Positions 8,201 to 12,187 of a stretch of DNA of 12,187 nt are shown piece after piece. The first letter of the stretch is position 1, and the number at the start of each line of letters is the position of its first letter. Position numbers and translations under genes: made by a program. The stretch comes from an uncultured Bacteroidales bacterium (GTDB taxonomy: Bacteria > Bacteroidota > Bacteroidia > Bacteroidales > UBA932). The notes under the pieces were generated by a model. It did no database searches, was not told the origin of the DNA, and worked only from the letters and a program-made list of their open reading frames with translations. Location of the stretch: contig CALCUQ010000144.1 in assembly GCA_937906795.1 (NCBI GenBank), positions 1 to 12,187 of the forward strand. The letters run 5' to 3'.

Positions 8201-8692
8201 GGTATCACTTAATGGGACCAGTGTTTTTGCTGTGTATGCCTTACAATATTTTTCAAAAGTAAGATACTTGTCTGCACTATACGCTCTAAAAATATATTCT
8301 GCTGATTTTCCTGTTTCACAATTCTTCTGGATTCCCAATATATAATACTCTTTTGCTATAAAATTGGTATCATTTGCTGTTAAAGCATCTGTAGAAGACT
8401 GGCATAAAGATACTTTTGCATGCTCAAAAACTTTATCAACAAACAAACTCCCTTCTGATGTAATGCTAATATTTATAGTTATATCTCCTGGCTCAAAGAC
8501 TTGCTTGTTAAACTTTATCTCATTTATATAGTACGATGCTGTATATTCCTTGTCAGCATTATTATTCTTTAATTTCAATGATAAATTAGAATGTTGTTCT
8601 CCTAATTTTAGTACCAGACACTTTGTTTTGTCTGTTGAATATTTATTGTCGTTAAAAGGAATTATCTGAATATAAAAGTTTTGTACTGCCAT
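5201..8692 (-). CDS. vgrG: VgrG (TssI) spike protein with long C-terminal extension
   Basis: A 1163-residue protein, much longer than the roughly 600-700 residues typical of a plain VgrG. Residues 1-510 are the gp27-like base, with the hallmark CVQYNESFYDFLKRIAGRCG (213-232) followed by EFLYFEDGVLNIG. Residues 514-600 are the gp5-like OB domain: NDPLRIGRVRIKYPW, then SPWIRISSP, FLPEKGDEVMVNYQAGN and PYVMGSLYN. Residues 615-735 hold the start of the beta-helix needle (SIDLKSPYGDIRMNA, GIVINAPNGDIRITGKNVAI, ARNELTLKSG). Residues 740-1163 are an extension of unknown fold: a glycine-rich lead-in, a helical part (about 830-1035), then a more polar end with Gly/Trp motifs (KIWGGVKDFFGNKGVWG). I see no catalytic motif that I can name. 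It should act as a trimeric spike on the Hcp tube, and the extension may be an effector or a docking domain for the next two gene products. Confidence 0.93.
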   Translation of the reverse strand: MAVQNFYIQIIPFNDNKYSTDKTKCLVLKLGEQHSNLSLKLKNNNADKEYTASYYINEIKFNKQVFEPGDITINISITSEGSLFVDKVFEHAKVSLCQSSTDALTANDTNFIAKEYYILGIQKNCETGKSAEYIFRAYSADKYLTFEKYCKAYTAKTLVPLSDTGINKENVIGSIVEWQVDSSSNKYITACKDKNVYIKTNLQHIANHIIPYCVQYNESFYDFLKRIAGRCGEFLYFEDGVLNIGVAATSMSEEAKTISNSKNSLTTTFKFNYDNVAASHNYIGENFNANEASKENGNSKYYNTQITSDDYSGKIKKDNYVTMDDFVDPKRFAVASVSGVVNQFTLVDAAIIQGVSGVIMSSMGKVLTDKNNDAYNETYFEKDEKVVGSDVQYNSEKKYYRQFSHFDNILNNSFYQKCKEKSEAASRSEIHIELQANSNGVYDVYSLGTKLSVNSKTYIVTRMDGYLYPTTVVDANKKEVSTISETIRISAVEYGTDSIYPPLPDFDQIKESSAQVAVVVANNDPLRIGRVRIKYPWQFVDYKVDVKQTTLSDASPWIRISSPMASDDSGFFFLPEKGDEVMVNYQAGNIDMPYVMGSLYNINHKPSKNQWGNAERAIVSKNGHRIVFKDYGAGMSVFGKIAPIKGVLNSFGVYPVPQPVDKKGKGGIELTDDYGFYSISMSSNDRSIDLKSPYGDIRMNAMTGIVINAPNGDIRITGKNVAIEARNELTLKSGTNINSKFRLWNDEQLNAVGVPAYIGGQIGTLIKNNIIDLSLLRSALETLIRPIGGTMLIKSYRYMCFEAGKGKTSFIKQQLLRNEGLSGKAKAFARDYFSAGEGDLKYETKITDTFMKLQAYADAAYTAAYTAYEDMQRMLTHFKEHYTNEQNRIYETEAESITNIKNGIIANARNANGQYVDVHPKVTPSDQAAYQLYLKQIHYDTEAKLLFKSIQGTIKNKIKESIEDKLGDLSVAIKTAAFNQVCDIYGLNQFFVDGRSNDDVYDSAEIAHYEDQQKKMMKRKFIHKMLNDINVKQIMKIRFNVADPRVVDINLNVEDAENWNAFINCIEYDRQGQQNPVAPVEESTGEKIWGGVKDFFGNKGVWGRQGLTGAKDQYVWSRLDTGDILFSKEANKTLRIGNNGQFLPGRTLDEHTVDRIKVRLGQL
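6093..6116. repeat. Two tandem 12-bp copies inside vgrG
   Basis: GCAGTATACGCA occurs twice in direct succession (6093-6104 and 6105-6116). It adds four codons to the VgrG extension (A-Y-T-A pattern in DAAYTAAYTAYED, within its helical part) and keeps the frame. It looks like a recent slippage duplication. Confidence 0.9.
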
Positions 8693-8736
8693 ATAGATAT
8701 AGTATTAGAGCTCTTAAGCAAACATAAAAAATTAAA

Positions 8737-9213
8737 CTACTGGTTTATACTCAGTGTTTTATTATTTGTCACCCCCAAATATGTTATTGAGTTGACAAGA
8801 ATTTTTACGCACATCTCCATCCCTCTTACATTCTGGGAAGTATTGTCCACCTCCCCAAAACTCTCACTTACTTGTACAATGTATCCATTTACCACCATTG
8901 CATCATAGTAATCCTCAAGAATCTTGTCCTTATCATATTTTGCATTAAACAAGAAAGTATAAGAAAACATATCTTCCTGCGCCAACTGTCTGTAAAATTC
9001 TTTTGTTTTGTTGTCGGGAAGAGACTTTACCACAATATCCAATGTGCCAATATTGGAAACGCCATATGGAATTCCATATGAGTTCCTCTTTCTGGAGCAT
9101 TTGTAATTGAACTTCTGAATAGTAAAACAATCATGCTGCCTTACTATTACACCTTCTGTTATGTCTCCAAAAAAGAAAGCTCCCTTTAGCTGATTAGACA
9201 AATTCTCCAACAT
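8737..9213 (-). CDS. Divergent Hcp (TssD)-like protein, 158 residues
   Basis: A larger, divergent relative of the tube proteins upstream. FTIQKFNYKCSRKR (30-42) then GIPYGVSNIGTLDIVVKSL (47-65) aligns with the GIPRGG.ITVRVKA.ND segment of the main Hcps. The following FYRQLAQ matches their LAWMVER-type helix, and MVVNGYIVQVSESFGE (106-121) matches the IKFTNGYCINFDEKWE strand pair. It carries about 28 extra residues compared with the main Hcps, spread through the N-terminus, the loop at 91-103 and the C-terminus (141-158). It lies 2 bp after the other divergent Hcp and 44 bp before vgrG. It may form a specialised ring at the tube-spike junction or carry cargo. The assignment rests on alignment by eye, and the gene itself is secure. 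It ends with TAG. Confidence 0.68.
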   Translation of the reverse strand: MLENLSNQLKGAFFFGDITEGVIVRQHDCFTIQKFNYKCSRKRNSYGIPYGVSNIGTLDIVVKSLPDNKTKEFYRQLAQEDMFSYTFLFNAKYDKDKILEDYYDAMVVNGYIVQVSESFGEVDNTSQNVRGMEMCVKILVNSITYLGVTNNKTLSINQ

Positions 9214-9215
9214 AT

Positions 9216-9641
9216 TTATTCACCTTTTAGGTTTTTAAACAAAACTGTGTCAACCTCTATCTCCTCTGCATACAATTCTATTTTAAGCAACCTCTGGTAC
9301 ACTCCATCAATATTATATTCCTGCGCTATAAGAAAACAGTATGCATTCTCAAATTTTATAACCTTAACAGGTTGTTCTACATTTTTTTCTACAGAAGAGA
9401 GGTTGCATATAATTCTGCCATTATAGATACTTTTGTCTATATACCACTCATACAATCCCAGGTCTTCTTTACCTGGTGCAACAATTGAAAGTTCTATTGA
9501 ACCGCACTGCACTGTAGAATCCGGAATACGCCCATTATGCCCTCTCTCAAATTTATAGCTCATCTGAGTAACAAGATACTCTTTGTTGTATATTTCGCTA
9601 CAATTATCACCCAACTGTAACTTAGTCAATAATAGGGACAT
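9216..9641 (-). CDS. Divergent Hcp (TssD)-like protein, 141 residues
   Basis: YLVTQMSYKFERGHNGRIPD (22-41) followed by GSIELSIVAP and LYEWYID aligns, block by block, with the main Hcps (REVLMIDYKFNQ...GRITVRVKA...LLQWMIS). VIKFENAYCFLIAQEY (94-109) matches their IKFTNGYCINFDEKW segment, so the Hcp beta-barrel fold is likely. The conserved GIPRGG loop is changed to a DSTVQCGS sequence. It is the first gene after the terminator-like hairpin, so it heads the spike gene set: the divergent Hcp-like gene at 8737-9213 starts 2 bp after it, and vgrG follows. Roles to consider are a vgrG-specific adaptor ring, a minor tube subunit, or a cargo carrier. Confidence 0.72.
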   Translation of the reverse strand: MSLLLTKLQLGDNCSEIYNKEYLVTQMSYKFERGHNGRIPDSTVQCGSIELSIVAPGKEDLGLYEWYIDKSIYNGRIICNLSSVEKNVEQPVKVIKFENAYCFLIAQEYNIDGVYQRLLKIELYAEEIEVDTVLFKNLKGE

Positions 9642-9670
9642 ACCTGATCAATTTAAAATTAAACTTATAT

Positions 9671-9709
9671 AAAAATAAAAGGCTGACTCCCATTTATTGA
9701 GGCCAGCCT
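9671..9709 (-). terminator. Intrinsic-terminator-like hairpin after the main hcp pair
   Basis: On the minus strand AGGCTG (9709-9704) pairs with CAGCCT (9685-9680). A further 3-bp GAG/CTC helix lies inside it (9701-9699 with 9689-9687), with a small internal loop between. The stem is followed at once by TTTTATTTTT (9680-9671). It lies in the 86-bp gap between the second main hcp and the first divergent hcp, the largest gap in the operon. It would end or reduce transcription coming from tssB-tssC-hcp-hcp. Confidence 0.72.
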
Positions 9710-9727
9710 CTTAATTAAGTTAGAATA

Positions 9728-10126
9728 CTATCTCCAAGGGTTGACAAACTCAACAGGGCCATTTTTAAGTTCTTGACAAACAATGTCAATCTCTTCAAAG
9801 TGTCCTTTACCGTCTTCCCATTTTTCTACATAGTGAACACAATAGCAACCAACGCCATTAAGTTCTTTCATTGTAGAACCATCTATAGTATTGTAGAATG
9901 TAATCTTTACATCTCTTGGATCGTTAGGAGAAATCATCCATTGCAACAATTGGTTGTTACCATCGTTCAACGCTTTTACTCTTACGGTGATTCTACCTCC
10001 ACGAGGAATACCAGAAATCTGACCTTCTCTATCAACCTCTTGATTAAATTTATAATCAATCATTAGCACTTCACGTACTTCAAAGTCTGCTACAGCTAAT
10101 TGTACTGGGGTTAAATTCTCTGCCAT
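9728..10126 (-). CDS. hcp: Hcp (TssD) tail-tube protein, second copy
   Basis: A 132-residue tube protein of the Bacteroidetes TssD family. The core is GQISGIPRGGRITVRVKALN (35-54), followed by a QWMISP helix, a strand pair ending in CYCVHYVEKWEDG (93-105), and FEEIDIVCQEL near the C-terminus. It is clearly paralogous to the gene just upstream, with near identity around the GIPRGG loop and the EKWED segment and much lower identity in the N-terminal ten residues. Hexameric rings of Hcp stack to form the tube pushed out by sheath contraction, and small effectors may ride inside. It is followed by the terminator-like hairpin, so it ends the high-output part of the operon. The start ATG at 10126 leaves a 38-bp spacer to the preceding gene. 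Confidence 0.9.
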   Translation of the reverse strand: MAENLTPVQLAVADFEVREVLMIDYKFNQEVDREGQISGIPRGGRITVRVKALNDGNNQLLQWMISPNDPRDVKITFYNTIDGSTMKELNGVGCYCVHYVEKWEDGKGHFEEIDIVCQELKNGPVEFVNPWR

Positions 10127-10164
10127 ATCATTATATTCTTTTAATTACACATTTAGTTTATCAA

Positions 10165-10557
10165 TTATGCCCAGTCATTTTCATATACTACTGAACCAAA
10201 CTCTATTTTCTGACATGAGATAACAAACTCCTCATAATGGCCTACTTTATCTTCCCATTTTTCGTCAAAGTTAATGCAATATCCATTAGTAAACTTAATG
10301 GTTTTCATTACTTTGCCTGTTTTAGTCTCCATAAATGTAATAACACCGTTCTTAGGAAGATTACGCTCAACCATCCATGCAAGTATATCTGGAGTACCGT
10401 CATTCATTGCTTTTACCCTAACAGTGATTTTTCCACCTCTAGGAATTCCTGCCATTTGCCCCTCAACATCTGTTGACTGGTCAAACTCATAGGTTACCAT
10501 CATAACTTCACGCTCTTTGTAACCGTCTATTTCAATTTTCACAGGGGTCTTTGCCAT
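10165..10557 (-). CDS. hcp: Hcp (TssD) tail-tube protein, first copy
   Basis: A 130-residue member of the Bacteroidetes TssD family, with REVMMVTYEFDQ (16-27), the loop and strand GIPRGGKITVRVKAMNDG (38-55), the AWMVERNLPK helix, IKFTNGYCINFDEKWED (88-104) and HYEEFVISCQKIEFG. Being the tube gene directly after tssC (37 bp spacer), it is the most likely main tube subunit. The pair with the next gene raises the choice between gene dosage and two alternative tube types that mix or carry different cargo. No fused effector domain is present. The protein has no signal peptide, as expected for Hcp. Confidence 0.92.
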   Translation of the reverse strand: MAKTPVKIEIDGYKEREVMMVTYEFDQSTDVEGQMAGIPRGGKITVRVKAMNDGTPDILAWMVERNLPKNGVITFMETKTGKVMKTIKFTNGYCINFDEKWEDKVGHYEEFVISCQKIEFGSVVYENDWA

Positions 10558-10594
10558 AATATATAATATTTTAAATTATACAATCTTTTAATAT

Positions 10595-11950
10595 TTATGC
10601 CATTTGAGCATCTTTATCCTTCTTGTCCGCAGATACTTTAATCACAAAGTTCTTTGCAGAATAGAATGGAGTAAGGCTTATATCACAAGTGATACGTTTT
10701 GTAACAGGATCTTGTGTTGGCTCTTTAATCTCATAATTTTGGAATAGGTTTCCATAACCTTTGTACTCATTAAGGAAAGCCTGGATTTTTGCTTTAAGAT
10801 TCTTAGGTGAGTTGTATGGATCCCAGTTCTCAAGAGCAACCTCGTGAACAAAGTTCATAAGCACTTTCTTAACCCAATCAAATACTCTAACAATAGGGTA
10901 CTCCTTCATTGCAGTATTGTCTCCACTATAAAGAGTTGTATTGTTGAATGCCATTACTCTACCCTCTGAATAAACCATAGGAATAACCTGATTATCCATT
11001 AGTGAAGCAATCTCTGATTTCAACAAATCCAATTTAACACCACTTACACCATCCAAAGTACCATATTTCTTTCCACCGGCACCTTGTGCCATATTAGCAC
11101 TTTCGTCATAAAGTTTACCTGCCAAAGCACCAGAGGCAGCAATATAGAACGCAGCATTATCCTTTTCATCTTCAGACAATTTCTCGGCATCTCTACCAAC
11201 CAACCAGTTAGCTGTCATAATAACGTTCTGAAGCTCTACATCGCTATCTTTATAACCCTCTGTATTGGCAAACAAATCATCAAATGAGTACTCATCTGCA
11301 TGGTCAGTAATCAACATAACTTTGTATTTGAATGCCATTTTAGCCCATTGAAGCAAAGAAGCCTTATCTTGGAATACACTGCCAGGGACAACCATAAGGC
11401 TATAACAATCCTTTAAGCTCAAACGGTCAAAACCATTTCTAAGGATAGTATCAACCTCTTGTGCAAAACCTGAATCGGCATCTGCAATATCATCTTTGTA
11501 AACATTGATAACACGCAAATTTTTAACTTTCTCAGTATTTGCAGTTTTAAAGAATGAGTCCAAAGAACGGTAAGAACGCTCAAGATTTGCAGTTGCAAAC
11601 AAAGCATCAGTAATACCTTGGCTTAAAACACCGGTAAACTTATCCTCTTTCTCTTTACAAGAATCAACATAACCAGTAGCACTGCTATGATCCTCGTTAA
11701 GAATTTCCAACCATCCTTTAATATCATTTATCAAAGTCTCACGTTTATCCTTAAATCTTTTATCTGTTAGAAAAACAGCTTTAACTGCCTTCTTAGCAGG
11801 ATTCAAGTTATCTGCATCCGGCATAAAGCCTCTAACTGCATTAAAACCGCCATAAGCGCTCAATAACTTTGAAGTGTCTTTAGACACAGCAGCACCACTT
11901 TCAGTTGCCTGTACTGCTACATTTGCTTTTTGTAATTCTGTATCAGCCAT
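10595..11950 (-). CDS. tssC: TssC contractile-sheath large subunit (Bacteroidetes type)
   Basis: A 451-residue protein matching the Bacteroidetes version of TssC/VipB. It has an Ala/Ser-rich N-terminus (1-30) that should intertwine with TssB, the conserved sheath segment ANLERSYRSLDSFFKTAN (121-138), where the broader family has a W-R-gL-l motif, then RVINVYKDDI (146-155), a long alpha/beta core (170-400), and a C-terminal beta region (CDISLTPFYSAKNFVIKVSA, 422-441). With TssB it assembles the sheath that contracts and drives the Hcp tube and spike out of the cell. ClpV (TssH) then disassembles it; that gene is not in the window. It starts 6 bp after the tssB stop, which is the usual tight tssB-tssC pair, and leads into the hcp genes. 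Confidence 0.93.
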   Translation of the reverse strand: MADTELQKANVAVQATESGAAVSKDTSKLLSAYGGFNAVRGFMPDADNLNPAKKAVKAVFLTDKRFKDKRETLINDIKGWLEILNEDHSSATGYVDSCKEKEDKFTGVLSQGITDALFATANLERSYRSLDSFFKTANTEKVKNLRVINVYKDDIADADSGFAQEVDTILRNGFDRLSLKDCYSLMVVPGSVFQDKASLLQWAKMAFKYKVMLITDHADEYSFDDLFANTEGYKDSDVELQNVIMTANWLVGRDAEKLSEDEKDNAAFYIAASGALAGKLYDESANMAQGAGGKKYGTLDGVSGVKLDLLKSEIASLMDNQVIPMVYSEGRVMAFNNTTLYSGDNTAMKEYPIVRVFDWVKKVLMNFVHEVALENWDPYNSPKNLKAKIQAFLNEYKGYGNLFQNYEIKEPTQDPVTKRITCDISLTPFYSAKNFVIKVSADKKDKDAQMA

Positions 11951-11956
11951 TTTTCC

Positions 11957-12187
11957 TTATTTTTTAGTTCCTTCCAATTCTTCAAGCATTGCTTGTAACA
12001 TTTCTTTTAACTCTTCCTTAGCAGAAGCATCTTTTAGAATATCTCTAAGTTTGCGGTTTTGCTCAATACTCTTGCGAATCTTGGCATTAGTATCAATTTT
12101 TTGTTTTACTCCCGACAAGAATTTGCTGTTTGAAACCAAACGGCCCTTTCCGCCTTGAGCCTCAAAATCACGCAACTCATTAAACTC
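11957..12187 (-). CDS. tssB: TssB contractile-sheath small subunit, C-terminal part only
   Basis: The last 76 codons of a gene whose 5' end is outside the window. It is open to the edge, beginning EFNELRDFEAQ, with a long charged helix rich in Lys and Glu (LRDILKDASAKEELKEMLQA, then MLEELEGTKK). The assignment to TssB (VipA type) rests on position, 6 bp upstream of tssC in the same direction, and on a helical, charged C-terminus of the expected kind. An apparent ORF start at 12175 is a TTG inside the gene (Leu in ...NELRDFEA...), not a real start. With TssC it forms the sheath protomer. Confidence 0.8.
   Translation of the reverse strand, partial: EFNELRDFEAQGGKGRLVSNSKFLSGVKQKIDTNAKIRKSIEQNRKLRDILKDASAKEELKEMLQAMLEELEGTKK

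Noticed and set aside
8945..9130. A frameshifted fragment in another minus-strand frame within the divergent Hcp gene
   Set aside because: The 158-residue frame is intact and aligns with Hcp throughout, so the other frame is a shadow.
9711..9718. Palindrome TTAATTAA beside the terminator-like hairpin
   Set aside because: Short AT palindromes are expected by chance in this AT-rich DNA, and nothing else supports a binding site.
11957..12175. A complete small gene starting at 12175
   Set aside because: The supposed start is a TTG inside a frame that stays open to the window edge. It is the tail end of tssB.
1..12187. CRISPR arrays, tRNA or rRNA genes, insertion sequences
   Set aside because: No regularly spaced repeats, cloverleaf-forming stretch or transposase-like frame was seen on either strand.

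Overview
The window is AT-rich and carries the tail-tube, sheath and spike end of a Bacteroidetes-type type VI secretion system (subtype T6SS-iii). The evidence for Bacteroidetes, probably Bacteroidales, is: TssB and TssC of the Bacteroidetes lineage, short Hcp (TssD) proteins carrying a GIPRGG...VRVKA core, a DUF4280 PAAR-like tip, a secreted protein whose signal peptide ends in the NAQE motif common in this phylum, and little dependence on Shine-Dalgarno sites. No narrower taxon can be read from the sequence.

Layout. From the right edge leftwards, on the minus strand: the 3' end of tssB (12187-11957), tssC (11950-10595), two closely related Hcp genes (10557-10165 and 10126-9728), an intrinsic-terminator-like hairpin (9671-9709), two divergent Hcp-like genes (9641-9216 and 9213-8737), a long vgrG with a C-terminal extension of about 425 residues (8692-5201), a 603-residue beta-repeat and coiled-coil protein (5185-3374), and a DUF4280 PAAR-like gene (3361-2969). 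Spacings are 2-44 bp except at the terminator. The genes run from sheath to tube to spike to tip. The hairpin separates the high-copy parts (sheath, main tube) from the low-copy spike set.

On the plus strand, facing this operon, is a two-gene unit: a secreted protein with PEGA-type repeats (975-2279), overlapped by 11 bp by a 232-residue protein (2269-2967). The middle of the second protein resembles ribosome recycling factor in sequence and helix/strand order, but lacks the rRNA-binding arginines. It ends one base from the PAAR-like gene. Divergent from the PEGA gene, the left 819 bases hold the first 273 codons of an E1-like (ThiF/MoeB/HesA superfamily) adenylating enzyme that runs off the window.

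Working together: TssB/TssC form the contractile sheath around an Hcp tube. VgrG, perhaps lengthened by the beta-repeat protein and capped by the PAAR-like protein, forms the puncturing tip. The VgrG extension and the two odd Hcps are the best candidates for cargo or cargo adaptors. The least explained material is the RRF-like protein, the PEGA protein, the E1-like enzyme and the separate beta-repeat spike protein. None is a standard core T6SS component that I recognise.
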